Source: Cystobacter fuscus DSM 2262 (GTDB lineage Bacteria > Myxococcota > Myxococcia > Myxococcales > Myxococcaceae). From it: 64,000 nt of DNA. Below the pieces are notes generated by a model. The model ran no database searches. It was not told the DNA's origin and saw only the letters and a list, made by a program, of their open reading frames with translations. The stretch is from assembly GCF_000335475.2 (NCBI RefSeq), contig NZ_ANAH02000005.1:620001-684000 (forward strand), read 5' to 3'. A program made the translations under genes and the position numbers. Position 1 is the stretch's first letter. Each line of letters starts with the position of its first letter. Positions 9,474-18,490 of the stretch are shown in pieces.

Positions 9474-10868
9474 TCAGGCCGCGGGGGCGGAGTGCGCGCC
9501 CCCCTGCTCCGAGCCCGTCGGCGCGGTCGGGCGAATCTCGTCCGCGCCGTGCATCATCCGCTTGAGCACGGGCGACACGCCCAGCAGCACCACGCCGGCC
9601 ACGGCGGTGAAGGCGGTGATGGCCAGGAAGAGATCGAACTCGCCCAGCTTCTCCGCGTAGCCGCCGATGAGCCCCGCCAGGTAGTTGGCCACCGCGTTGG
9701 CGATGAACCACACGCCCATGAGCGCCGAGGCGAAGCGGGTGGGCGCCAGCTTCGTCACCATGGAGAGCCCCACCGGCGACAGGCACAGCTCGCCCGCGGT
9801 GTGGAAGAAGTAGGCCGTCACCACCCACATCATCGCCGCCTTGCCCTCGGTCGCACTCTGCTTGGAGGCACCGAGCATGAAGACGAAGCCAAAGGAGAGC
9901 AGCAGCAGGCCCAGGGCCATCTTCGCGGGGATGGAGGGATCCCTGCCGCGCCGGCCCAGGCTCGTCCACACCTCGGCGAAGATCGGACCGAGCCCGATGA
10001 TGAAGATGGGGTTGACGGCCTGGAACCAGGTGGTGGGCACCTCCCAGCCGAGCAGGTGCCGGTCCACCTTGGCGTCCGTGTAGAGGTTCATCAGGCCGCC
10101 GGCCTGCTCGTACGCCGCCCAGAAGAAGACGACGAAGAGCGCGAGCACGAAGATGACCACGATCCGGTCCACCTCGGCGCGGGTGAGGGCCGCCGCGGGA
10201 GCCGCGGGCTTGCTCTCCTGGCGCACCACCTGGGTGGGGCGCTTGCCCACGTCACCCAGGAAGCGGTTGCCCAGCAGCAGGAAGACGAGGACGCCGAGCG
10301 CCATGCCCACGCCCGCCGAGCCGAAGCCCCAGGACCAGCCGTACTTCTCGCCCAGCGTGCCGCACACCGCCGAGGCCAGGAACGCCCCCACGTTGATGCC
10401 GATGTAGAAGATGGTGAAGGCGCCATCCCGGCGCGAGTCCCCGGGTGCGTACAGGCCGCCCACCATGGTGGAGATGTTGGGCTTGAAGAAGCCGTTGCCC
10501 ACCACCAGCAGGCCCAGGCCCGCGTAGAAGAGGGCCTCGTTGTTGCCGGGCATCGCCAGGACGAACTGGCCGAGCATCATCAGGATGCTACCGAGCGTCA
10601 CCGACAGCCGCTGGCCCAGGTAGCGGTCCGCGAGGAAGCCGCCGAGCACCGGCGTGGTGTACACCAGGGCCGTGTACAAGCCGTAGACCTGCAGCGCCTT
10701 GGCCTGGCTCCAGCCAAAGCCGCCATTGCCGGTGGCGCCCACCATGTAGAGCACCAGCAGGGCGCGCATGCCGTAATAGCTCATGCGCTCCCACATCTCG
10801 GTGGTGAACAGCAGGTAGAGGCCCTTGGGGTGACCTCGGCCGGTCGTGGAGGCCGGACTGTGTGCCAT
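9474..10868 (-). CDS. POT-family peptide MFS transporter
   Basis: A 464-residue transporter of the same superfamily as the neighbour at 8006-9466 but clearly divergent from it. It has TEMWERMSYYG near residue 23 (ExxERFxYYG class) and FYIGINVGAF near 148. Helices are well defined, and the C-terminus is short and hydrophilic. It imports small peptides with protons across the inner membrane. The two genes converge tail to tail, so they are not one operon and are probably regulated separately. The ATG at 10868 is the first in frame, giving the conserved short cytosolic N-terminus. Confidence 0.94.
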   Translation of the reverse strand: MAHSPASTTGRGHPKGLYLLFTTEMWERMSYYGMRALLVLYMVGATGNGGFGWSQAKALQVYGLYTALVYTTPVLGGFLADRYLGQRLSVTLGSILMMLGQFVLAMPGNNEALFYAGLGLLVVGNGFFKPNISTMVGGLYAPGDSRRDGAFTIFYIGINVGAFLASAVCGTLGEKYGWSWGFGSAGVGMALGVLVFLLLGNRFLGDVGKRPTQVVRQESKPAAPAAALTRAEVDRIVVIFVLALFVVFFWAAYEQAGGLMNLYTDAKVDRHLLGWEVPTTWFQAVNPIFIIGLGPIFAEVWTSLGRRGRDPSIPAKMALGLLLLSFGFVFMLGASKQSATEGKAAMMWVVTAYFFHTAGELCLSPVGLSMVTKLAPTRFASALMGVWFIANAVANYLAGLIGGYAEKLGEFDLFLAITAFTAVAGVVLLGVSPVLKRMMHGADEIRPTAPTGSEQGGAHSAPAA

Positions 10869-10969
10869 GCGCGAATGTCCTCGCGGGTAGGGGGAAGGGG
10901 GAAGAGGCCCCTGCTTCTACTAGCAGAAGCGCCTCTGCCTGTCAGACCACCCCTCGCCGTCAGGCCGCT

Positions 10970-13894
10970 CTACGTGTTCCAGTGGTGCTGACGCACCCGG
11001 CCATCGGAGAGCAGCGGCGGCAGGAGCCGGTCCGGATCGGCCTCCAGGGGCAGCCGCACCTCCACGCGCGTGCCCTTGCCGTACTCGCTGAAGATGCGGA
11101 TGCGCCCGCCCTGCTGCAGGACGATACGCTGGCAGAGCGCCAGGCCCAGGCCCGTGCCCTCGCCCGCGTCGCGGGTGGAGAAGAAGGGCTGGAAGACGCG
11201 ATCCATGTTCTCCGGCTTGATGCCCACCCCGTTGTCGATGATGGACACCACGGCGTCACTGCCCTCGCGAGAGGTGACCACCCGCACCCGGCCGCCTTCC
11301 TTGGCCACGGCGCGCACCGCGTTGTCCAGCAGGTTCACCCACACCTGGTTGAGCGAGCCCGGATCGCTCCACACCGGCTCGGCGCACTGGTAGTCACGCT
11401 CCACCTTGAGGTCCGGCGACAGCCGCCAGGAGAGCGCCTGCACGCTGGCGTCCAGCGAGGCGCCCAGGTCCACCGCCATGGCCTTGGTGCCGGTGCGCAC
11501 GAAGGACAAGAGCCCCTCGGCGAGGTGGCGGATGCGCTGGCCGCACTCCTCGATGAGCTCCAACATGCCCACGGCCATGCCGATGTCCGGCGTGGTGCCG
11601 GTGAGGCTCTCGCGCAGGGGCAACAACGCGTTCATCAAGCCGTTGAGGGGGTTGCGCACCTCGTGGGCGAAGCCCGAGGTGAGCAGGCCCGTGGCCGCCA
11701 GGCGCTCGTTCTCCGCCGCGCGTATCGCCGCGTCGCGCAGACGCAGCTGCGCCTCGACGCGCGCGAGCATCTCCCGGGGAGAGAAGGGCTTGGGCAGGTA
11801 GTCGTTGGCGCCCATGGTCAGGCCCTCGACCTTGGCCTCCACCTCCTGGCGCGCGGTGAGCAGGATGAGGGGCGTGTCCACCGTCTCCGGCGAGGCGCGC
11901 AGGGCCGCCAGCATCTGCAGGCCCGACATCACCGGCATCATCACGTCCGAGATGATGAGATCCGGCCGCTCCTTCTGGGCCAGGCTCAGGCCCTCCTCAC
12001 CATTGCTCGCATCCAAGAGCCGGTAGTAGGGCTTGAGCACCTGGCGCAGGAAGGAGCGGATCTCCGGCTCGTCCTCCACCAGCAGCACGCGGGGCGCGTC
12101 CGGGCCAGCCTCGACATCCGGCGGGAGCACGGGCACGGCCTCCACCGCGGTCACCGTGACGGTGCCCTCGGGCTCGAGCAGGGAAGCCGCGTCCAGCGAG
12201 CGGCCCAGGGGGCGCAGCAGCACCGGCTCGGGCGGCAGCTCGGGCTCGGCCTCGCGCACGGGCGCCGGGCCCTTGCGCAGCCGCACGTGGAAGTTGGACC
12301 CCTTGCCCAGCTCGCTCGACACGTCGATGCCGCCCTTGTGCAGCTCCAGCGTCTCCTTCACCAGCGCCAGGCCGATGCCCGTGCCGCCAAAGCGCCGCGT
12401 GCCCGAGGAGTCCGCCTGGGCGAAGCGGTCGAAGATGACCGACAGGTCCTGCGTGGCGATGCCCACGCCCGTGTCGATGACCTCCACATGCACCCACGTG
12501 TCGTCCTCGTGCAGGCGCACCGTCACCCGGCCCTGCAGGGTGAACTTGAGGGCATTGGAGATGAGGTTCTGGAAGACGCTCTCCAGGCGCGCCACGTCCA
12601 CCTGCACCGGCGTGGGCGCGTGGCCCTCCAGCTCCAGCGCCACGCCCTTCTTGTCCGCCAGCACCTCGAAGGGCACCAGCAGCGAGGACAGGAAGCTCTC
12701 GATCTCCAGCGGCTCGTGGCGCAGCTTCGTCTTGCCCGCCTCCAGCTTGGTCAGGTCCAACAGGTTGTTGATGAGCCGCAACAGGCGCGAGGCGCTGCGG
12801 TTCATCGTCTCCAGGTGCTGGCGCACGGGCGGCGCGAACACCTCGGGGCCGCGCTGCAGCAGGGAGTCGAGCGTGAGGAGGATGAGCGTGAGGGGCGTCC
12901 TCAGCTCATGGCTCACGTTGTCGAAGAACTCGCTCTTGAGCCGGTCCAGCTCCTTCTGCTTGGCGAGCGCCGCCTCCAACCGCGCGTTGGACTCGGTGAG
13001 CTCGCGCGTGCGCGCGGCCACCCGGTCCTCGAGGGCGACGTTGATGCGGAACATCTCGTCGTAGCGCTGCTGCAGCTCCTCGAGCGAGCCCATCATGCCG
13101 TGGGTCTGCTCGTTGAGCGCCTCGTCCTTGCGGCGCATCTCCCGCCGCAGGTCCAACCAGCTGCCCAACGACACGCCCGCCAGCGACAACGCCGTCACGG
13201 AGAAGGCCGGATGCCCCAGCCCGAGGATGCTCGTGCCCACCCCACTCACCGCGCCCAGCAGCAGGCCGATGTAGCGGCCCCACATGGGCAGCGGATCCGT
13301 CCAGCGCAGGTGGTAGCGGCACACGTCCGCGCCCAACACGTGGCACTGGCTCTCGGTGACCTCCGCGGGGGGCAGGCCCCAGATGGTGGGGAAGGAGGCG
13401 AACTGGCCCATGCGCAGCTCGCAGATGTGCCGGTGCCGCTCGCGCGTGCTGCTGCGGTAGCTGAGCACCAGCCGCTCGCGCGCCAGTTCCTCGATCTCGA
13501 ACTGTCCCACCCGGTTGAAGCTCGAGCTGAGCTCCACCGTCTTGCGGAAGCAGATCTCCAGCGAGCCGAAGGCGCGGACCATGTAGTAGGCGAATCCGAG
13601 CGTCTCGGGGCCGGCCATGAACAGGCCCGCCTTGCGCATGAACTGCGCGTCGCCCGACTCCGCCACCAGCACGTCGGCCAACTTCTCGAGGAACGGCAGC
13701 GAGATGAAGTTGGTGGCCGTGCGCAGGTAGTCCAGCGACAGGCTGAACGAATGTCGGCGGAAGACGTCGGCGAGCCGGGCGGCGCCATAACGCCGCTCGA
13801 AATAGAGCAACAGCGTGGACGTGGTCCGTACGCTCACCTCCGGAGCGTTGTCCGGATGAGCTCTGTCCCCGCGCACCACTTCACTCTCGTTCAA
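10970..13894 (-). CDS. Hybrid sensor kinase with kinase-receiver-kinase architecture
   Basis: About 974 residues. Order: an N-terminal sensor region (about 1-200) whose end, with Cys residues in TESQC and DVCRYHL, resembles V4R/DUF2378-type domains; two membrane segments (about 208-245); a coiled coil; a first HisKA (His about 328 in SHELRTP) with HATPase motifs NLISNALKF, DTGVGI and GGTGIGLAL; a receiver domain (about 602-720, acidic EDE, phospho-Asp about 649 in IISDVMMP, Lys in LPKPF); and a second HisKA (His about 744 in FAHEVRNPL) with HATPase motifs NLLDNAV, DNGVGI and GTGLGLAL. The TTG start at 13894 is chosen because it overlaps the upstream TGA (TTGA) and has AGAAGGAA 9 nt before it. 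It is the last gene of the operon with the methyltransferase and PilZ protein. The signal is unknown. Confidence 0.9.
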   Translation of the reverse strand: MNESEVVRGDRAHPDNAPEVSVRTTSTLLLYFERRYGAARLADVFRRHSFSLSLDYLRTATNFISLPFLEKLADVLVAESGDAQFMRKAGLFMAGPETLGFAYYMVRAFGSLEICFRKTVELSSSFNRVGQFEIEELARERLVLSYRSSTRERHRHICELRMGQFASFPTIWGLPPAEVTESQCHVLGADVCRYHLRWTDPLPMWGRYIGLLLGAVSGVGTSILGLGHPAFSVTALSLAGVSLGSWLDLRREMRRKDEALNEQTHGMMGSLEELQQRYDEMFRINVALEDRVAARTRELTESNARLEAALAKQKELDRLKSEFFDNVSHELRTPLTLILLTLDSLLQRGPEVFAPPVRQHLETMNRSASRLLRLINNLLDLTKLEAGKTKLRHEPLEIESFLSSLLVPFEVLADKKGVALELEGHAPTPVQVDVARLESVFQNLISNALKFTLQGRVTVRLHEDDTWVHVEVIDTGVGIATQDLSVIFDRFAQADSSGTRRFGGTGIGLALVKETLELHKGGIDVSSELGKGSNFHVRLRKGPAPVREAEPELPPEPVLLRPLGRSLDAASLLEPEGTVTVTAVEAVPVLPPDVEAGPDAPRVLLVEDEPEIRSFLRQVLKPYYRLLDASNGEEGLSLAQKERPDLIISDVMMPVMSGLQMLAALRASPETVDTPLILLTARQEVEAKVEGLTMGANDYLPKPFSPREMLARVEAQLRLRDAAIRAAENERLAATGLLTSGFAHEVRNPLNGLMNALLPLRESLTGTTPDIGMAVGMLELIEECGQRIRHLAEGLLSFVRTGTKAMAVDLGASLDASVQALSWRLSPDLKVERDYQCAEPVWSDPGSLNQVWVNLLDNAVRAVAKEGGRVRVVTSREGSDAVVSIIDNGVGIKPENMDRVFQPFFSTRDAGEGTGLGLALCQRIVLQQGGRIRIFSEYGKGTRVEVRLPLEADPDRLLPPLLSDGRVRQHHWNT

Positions 13895-14682
13895 GGCCTC
13901 GTTCCTTCTGTGACCAATAGGATCGAGTACTTTAACGCGTCGGGGTCCGCCAGTAACTGGAGGTAGCGCTGGCTCATCCTCCGGTAGTCCTCCAGACCGC
14001 CGAGCAGGGGGGCCACCGCCGGTTCCATCGAGGAAAACCGGGTTTCCCAATCCTTTTGGTGGAAGGCGTCGGCCGCGCCAGCGATGACGAACTGCGGCAA
14101 GACGTGGACGCGCACCTGGGTGAGCCCCCGGCGGCGCATCTCGTGGAAGACCTTGCGGCCCACGTGGATGTCCATGTGGGCCACGCGCATGAGCGCGTCG
14201 GTGAGGCGCAGACACCACTCGCGCAGGTCGTCGGGAAAGGGCCAGTTGCCCAGACCGAAGCCATCGAACTCGGAGATGACCACCCTGCCCCCCGGGCGCG
14301 TCACCCGGATGAGTTCATCGAGGGCCTGCCAGCGCTCGGGCACGTGCTGCAGCACGAACTGGCTCCACGTGTAGTCGAACGCCTGGTCCGGCAGGCCCGT
14401 GCGGCGCACGTCCGCCGGGAGGAAGCGCACGTGCGCGTGGCGCTGGTTGAGCCGCCGCGCCTGCTCCAGCCGCTCCTCGCTCATGTCGATGCCGGTGACC
14501 TGGCCCGTGGGCCCCACGAGCTGGGCGATGACCTCCGTGATGCCCCCCGGGCCGCAGCCCGCGTCGAGCACGCGCTCTCCCTGCCGGAGCCCCGAGAGCA
14601 GCAGCGCCTCGCGCGCGTTGCCCGTGCGCTCCTGGACGAGCAACCGACGCGTCTCGTCATCGGACTCCAGGATGTAGCTCAC
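13891..14682 (-). CDS. SAM-dependent class I methyltransferase
   Basis: A 263-residue Rossmann-type methyltransferase. Motif I is VLDAGCGPGGIT (about residues 40-51), motif II acidic GIDMS follows, then LPADVR, and post-I segments in FDYTWSQFVLQHV with the VTRPGG loop. This is the pattern of UbiE/Coq5-like small-molecule methyltransferases. The GTG at 14682 is chosen because it overlaps the TGA of the PilZ gene (GTGA), with GGAG about 13 nt before it. Its own TGA overlaps the TTG start of the hybrid kinase. The tight coupling suggests a role in the same signalling unit, perhaps modifying a protein or a small molecule. The substrate is not evident. Confidence 0.9.
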   Translation of the reverse strand: MSYILESDDETRRLLVQERTGNAREALLLSGLRQGERVLDAGCGPGGITEVIAQLVGPTGQVTGIDMSEERLEQARRLNQRHAHVRFLPADVRRTGLPDQAFDYTWSQFVLQHVPERWQALDELIRVTRPGGRVVISEFDGFGLGNWPFPDDLREWCLRLTDALMRVAHMDIHVGRKVFHEMRRRGLTQVRVHVLPQFVIAGAADAFHQKDWETRFSSMEPAVAPLLGGLEDYRRMSQRYLQLLADPDALKYSILLVTEGTRP

Positions 14683-17099
14683 TCGCCAGACTCCTCTCCC
14701 GACCAGTCGGGGGCGGGGGCTCCGCTCAACCGCTCGAACACGGAGCGCCACAGCTCGCACACCCGGCGGATCATGGACCGGTGGAAGATCCACTCGGAAA
14801 AACGCCCCAGGTTCTCGAAGCCCGCCTCGGTGAGGGTCTCGACGTCCTCCTCGTCCACCAGCCCGATGGCGGAAGGCCGGCCGCGCTCGCGGGCATGTTC
14901 CACGCAGCGCTGCACGAGCGCCAGGACGGCATCGCGCGCCTGGGGGTGGTCGCGGCGGGGCACCAGCAGCCAGAAGGCGTTGGTCTTCTCCAGGAGGTTG
15001 AGTCCCGGGGTGCTCTCCTCGCACAGGGCCACGGCCAGGGGGCCGAACTCCCCATCCACGACGAAGACGCGGCGGTTGCGGTGCAGGCCGTGCGCCTTGT
15101 AGCGCTCGCGCAGCGCGCGCAGGTCCACCTCGTCCGTGAGCAGATCCTCGCTCAGCACGCGCACCAGGTGTCCGCGATCGCGCAGGTGCAGCTCGATCCA
15201 CACGAAGTCGGTGCGCACCCCATCGCGCACCCGGGGCAGCGTGCGGTCGAGCGTGGGCGGATCCTGGGTGAGCGGCAGGCGCATGTAGGCGAAGTGGCGC
15301 AGGAAGCTCAGGCCCGGGGTCTCCAGTGCCCGCGCGAGCCAGCCGATGCGGCGGCTCGGCCAGCGGTTGTCCTTGCGCCAGGAGTAGCGGACGAACTCGA
15401 TGTCCTGCTGCACCTCGCCCAGCTCCACGGCGAGGTTGCTCAGCTCGTAGGAGACCTGTTCGTTGCGCCGCACCCCGGGCCGCACGGCCAGGTGCTGCAC
15501 GAGCCAGGTGCGCGAGTGGATGCGCAGCGCGGCGATCTGCCCCTGCAGGCCCTTGTCGCTGGAGTAGACGAGGCTGCGGCCCAGGTCCCCCGTGGAGTAC
15601 ACCTTGTGGTGGGTCTCCCCGAGCACGGCGGGCGGGGGCCCGGCGCTGAAGGGATAGTCCGGGTGGAAGCGGTAGCGGGCCTCCTCCATGAGCTGCCACA
15701 GCTTGTCGAAGGGGACGTCCGCGCCCTCGGCGATGTACTGGCAGCGCGCGGCCATGAAGGCCTGGAGGATGATGTCGCGGACGTCCTGGGTCAGCCCGGA
15801 CAGGCGCGCCCCGGCGCGAAAGGGCCGCAGGGTCGAGCCCTCGCGGCCATCCATGGCCAGGGCCTGGATGGAGCGCACCTCGAGCTGGCAGTCGGTGGAG
15901 TGGCCATCGGGCAGCAGCAGGGAGGCGTCGATCCTCGAGCCCGCGGGGATGATCTCGTTGGCGGCATCGAAGGAGAAGGACAGCCCGCCCACGCTCAGGT
16001 CCTCCACGGGGCGGGTGGTGAGCTGGCCGGTGACGGGGGCCGCGAAGGACAGCAGGAAGCGCTGGCCGGGCACGGGCTTGAAGCGCGGCAGGCTGCGCCA
16101 GTTGCGGATGACGAGCGAGCGCGGCATGCCCACCGTCATCACCCCGTCCACCGAGCGCTCCAGCAGGACGCACACCCCCGAGTAGCTCTGTCCCCCCATC
16201 TCGAAGAACAGATCCAGCTCGTCGCCGATCTGGACATCCAGCAGTCCGGAGGACTGGCCCTCGAGCACACCTCCCCCCTCCACCGCCTTCATGGAGGGCA
16301 ACTCCAGGCAGAGCTGGAGCGAGGAGTCGTTGGCGCGCTGCAACCACATGACGGCCTCGCGCCGCAGGGCCTTGCGCAGCGTGGCCGCCACCTCGGCCGG
16401 CTCCTCCATGGTGACGCCCGGCACGGGGGGCGGTGGGTACGTGGCCGTCGCCCAGGACAGGTCCAGCTGTAACTGGGTGCCGAAGGGATCCTGGATCTGC
16501 TGCGCCCGCTGCACGTGCGCCCACGGCGTCTGGAAGACCAGGTGCCCCGCGCGCTCGATGCGCAGCACCTCGAGCGCCGCGTTGGGAGGAAACGAGGAGG
16601 GGACGTGCTCGCCGGACAGCAGCAGGCTCGCGCCGAAGTTGCCGATCTGCAGACACCGCGCCACGTAGGGCCGCTCCTCCATGAGGAAGTGCACGGTGTA
16701 GGAGGCGGAAGGCAGGGCGAGGTTGGCCGAGCCGTAGTGCTGCAGCAGGTGCGAGAGCGTCCGGCCCAGCTCCGGCCCCGAGAGACCCTCGTCCAGGACG
16801 CTGAAGACGTGGCCCTCGGCGGCGCTGCGCATCAACTCCGCCAGTCCCACCGGGTCCGACTTGGAGCAGACGAAGACGCGCAGGGCATTGGGGGCCGAGT
16901 GGGCCACCTGGCGCAGGAACAACCGCGCGTCATCCGGAGGGGCGATGATGAGCGAGGGAGCCGCGTTCGCCATCTGGTCGGCCGCCTCCAACTTCGACTC
17001 CACCGTGACCACCCGGTGCCAGGGAAGTGCCGAGGCGAGCGCCGCCCGCCTGCCCGCATTGGGGTGAACCACCAGCACGTCTCGAATTGGGACACTCAT
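14679..17099 (-). CDS. PilZ-domain protein with pseudo-receiver and GNAT-like C-terminus
   Basis: About 806 residues. Residues 1-125 look like a response-regulator fold (VLVVHPNAGRR start), but the phospho-Asp strand reads SLIIAPPDD, so the acceptor is absent at the usual place. A central region precedes a PilZ domain near 335-440 with both c-di-GMP motifs: RSLPR (RxxxR) and DLSVGG (DxSxxG). The C-terminal half resembles acyl-CoA N-acyltransferase folds (a SRTWLVQHLAV-like segment and a second similar half). The ATG at 17099 has GGAGG 5 nt upstream. It is the first gene of the operon, overlapping the methyltransferase by 4 nt. It probably senses c-di-GMP and controls an acyltransfer or protein-interaction output; the output is inferred. 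Confidence 0.85.
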   Translation of the reverse strand: MSVPIRDVLVVHPNAGRRAALASALPWHRVVTVESKLEAADQMANAAPSLIIAPPDDARLFLRQVAHSAPNALRVFVCSKSDPVGLAELMRSAAEGHVFSVLDEGLSGPELGRTLSHLLQHYGSANLALPSASYTVHFLMEERPYVARCLQIGNFGASLLLSGEHVPSSFPPNAALEVLRIERAGHLVFQTPWAHVQRAQQIQDPFGTQLQLDLSWATATYPPPPVPGVTMEEPAEVAATLRKALRREAVMWLQRANDSSLQLCLELPSMKAVEGGGVLEGQSSGLLDVQIGDELDLFFEMGGQSYSGVCVLLERSVDGVMTVGMPRSLVIRNWRSLPRFKPVPGQRFLLSFAAPVTGQLTTRPVEDLSVGGLSFSFDAANEIIPAGSRIDASLLLPDGHSTDCQLEVRSIQALAMDGREGSTLRPFRAGARLSGLTQDVRDIILQAFMAARCQYIAEGADVPFDKLWQLMEEARYRFHPDYPFSAGPPPAVLGETHHKVYSTGDLGRSLVYSSDKGLQGQIAALRIHSRTWLVQHLAVRPGVRRNEQVSYELSNLAVELGEVQQDIEFVRYSWRKDNRWPSRRIGWLARALETPGLSFLRHFAYMRLPLTQDPPTLDRTLPRVRDGVRTDFVWIELHLRDRGHLVRVLSEDLLTDEVDLRALRERYKAHGLHRNRRVFVVDGEFGPLAVALCEESTPGLNLLEKTNAFWLLVPRRDHPQARDAVLALVQRCVEHARERGRPSAIGLVDEEDVETLTEAGFENLGRFSEWIFHRSMIRRVCELWRSVFERLSGAPAPDWSGEESGE

Positions 17100-17476
17100 G
17101 GACCCTCCGCGGCACGCACGCCGTTCAACCAGCCCAGGTTCGGGTCGGTTGCTCTTCCAGGCGCGGCTCACAGCCCCGTGCCACTCGTCCCCCAATTGCT
17201 CGCGACACGCGAAGGCCTCTTCCAAACGTCAGGATGCAGGGTGAAGGACACCCCGGGCGTCGGCGGACCAGCCTCGGCGCGGGTTCGGGAATATCTTAGC
17301 GGTTCCTGGAAGGGTTGGCGTCAAGTGTCCGCGCCAGCTAATCCCCTGCTTCCCGGGAGCGCTCGTCCGGGTGCCTCCCCACCAGGAAGACGCCAGGGCG
17401 TTCGCCGGTTTCACTGGGGGTGTTCGCTTCTGGTGCGGCGTGAGCGCTCCGGTTAAATGAAGGGCCAGGAGATCAG
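17100..17476. other. Divergent promoter region, PilZ operon / nadA
   Basis: This 377-bp region has no supported gene. It must hold the promoters of the minus-strand signalling operon and of plus-strand nadA. Short open frames crossing it are shadows without signals. A possible minus-strand promoter is listed separately. Confidence 0.5.
17293..17324 (-). promoter_or_regulatory. Candidate housekeeping promoter for the PilZ operon
   Basis: Reading the minus strand, TTGACG is followed after 20 nt by TAAGAT, about 190 nt before the ATG at 17099. The -35 matches the TTGAC pattern common in myxobacteria, but the spacing is longer than ideal and the -10 is weak, so this is only a candidate. Confidence 0.25.
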
Positions 17477-18409
17477 ATGGGCGCCGACGTGGACCTCGAG
17501 CGGGAAATCCAGGAACTGAAGCGGCGGCACAACGCCGTCATCCTCGCGCACTACTACCAGGAGAGCGAAATCCAGGACGTGGCCGACTTCGTCGGGGACA
17601 GCCTGGCGCTCGCCCAGGCCGCGGTGAAGACGCAGGCGGACGTCATCGTCTTCTGCGGTGTGCACTTCATGGCGGAGACGGCGAAGATACTCAACCCGAC
17701 ACGTCGGGTGCTCCTGCCCGACCTCAAGGCGGGCTGTTCGCTGTCGGATCGCTGCCCGCCGGCCGCCTTCCGGGCCTTCAAGGAGAAGCACCCGGAGCAC
17801 TTCGTGGTGAGCTACGTGAACAGCTCCGCCGCGGTGAAGGCGATGAGCGACGTCATCTGTACGTCCTCCAACGCCGTGAAGATCGTCAACCAGGTGCCGA
17901 GTGATCGGCAGATCCTCTTCGCGCCGGATCAGCACCTGGGCCGCTACGTCATGAAACAGACCGGCCGCGACATGGTGCTCTGGCCGGGCAGCTGCATCGT
18001 CCACGAGATCTTCAGCGAGAAGCGCCTGGTGCAGCTCAAGGTCCAGCACCCGGAGGCCGAGGTGGTGGCCCACCCGGAATGCGAGGAGGCCGTGCTGCGG
18101 CACGCCGACTTCATCGGCTCCACCAAGGGGCTGCTGGACTACGTCCTCAAGAGCCCCAAGCGCGAGTTCATCGTCGTGACCGAGGCCGGCATCCTCCACC
18201 AGATGAAGCGCGGCGCCCCGGACAAGCTCTTCATCCCCGCCCCCCCGGACAATGACTGTTCCTGCAATGAATGTCCCTACATGCGGCTCAACACGCTGGA
18301 GAAGCTCTACCAGTGCATGCGCGATGGGACGCCGGAGCTGACACTGCCCGCGGAGCTACAGACCGCCGCGCTCACGCCCCTGCGGCGGATGCTGGAATGG
18401 TCACTGTGA
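17477..18409 (+). CDS. nadA: Quinolinate synthase NadA
   Basis: Makes quinolinate from iminoaspartate and dihydroxyacetone phosphate in de novo NAD synthesis, using a [4Fe-4S] cluster. The 310-residue length is typical. The cluster cysteines are visible near residue 87 (KAGCSL), 173 (PGSCIVHE) and in the CSCNECPYM segment (261-266). The substrate-binding motifs AHYYQ and [11 protein letters not shown] are also present. AGGAG 8 nt before the ATG supports the start. No nadB or nadC lies in the window, so the pathway is dispersed. It is monocistronic or leads into the zinc-ribbon gene 81 nt downstream. Confidence 0.97.
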   Translation: MGADVDLEREIQELKRRHNAVILAHYYQESEIQDVADFVGDSLALAQAAVKTQADVIVFCGVHFMAETAKILNPTRRVLLPDLKAGCSLSDRCPPAAFRAFKEKHPEHFVVSYVNSSAAVKAMSDVICTSSNAVKIVNQVPSDRQILFAPDQHLGRYVMKQTGRDMVLWPGSCIVHEIFSEKRLVQLKVQHPEAEVVAHPECEEAVLRHADFIGSTKGLLDYVLKSPKREFIVVTEAGILHQMKRGAPDKLFIPAPPDNDCSCNECPYMRLNTLEKLYQCMRDGTPELTLPAELQTAALTPLRRMLEWSL

Positions 18410-18413
18410 GCCA

Positions 18414-18459
18414 TTGACGCGGCGCGCCGTCCGTCAAGGGGGAGGCAAATCCGTCAAGG
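18414..18459. promoter_or_regulatory. Phased TTGACG/CCGTCAAGG repeats before the zinc-ribbon gene
   Basis: CCGTCAAGG occurs at 18431-18439 and again at 18451-18459, exactly 20 bp apart, on the same DNA face. An inverted TTGACG at 18414-18419 faces the first copy across CGGCGCGCCG. The block lies between the nadA stop and the start at 18491, where a repressor or activator site would be expected. No regulator is known for it. Confidence 0.35.
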
Positions 18460-18490
18460 TGCCGTATTCGTGCCTTGCACCGGAGGCGAC

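Noticed and set aside
10862-13966. A long plus-strand open frame opposite the hybrid kinase
   Set aside because: Same antisense composition; the kinase, receiver and second kinase motifs all lie on the minus strand.
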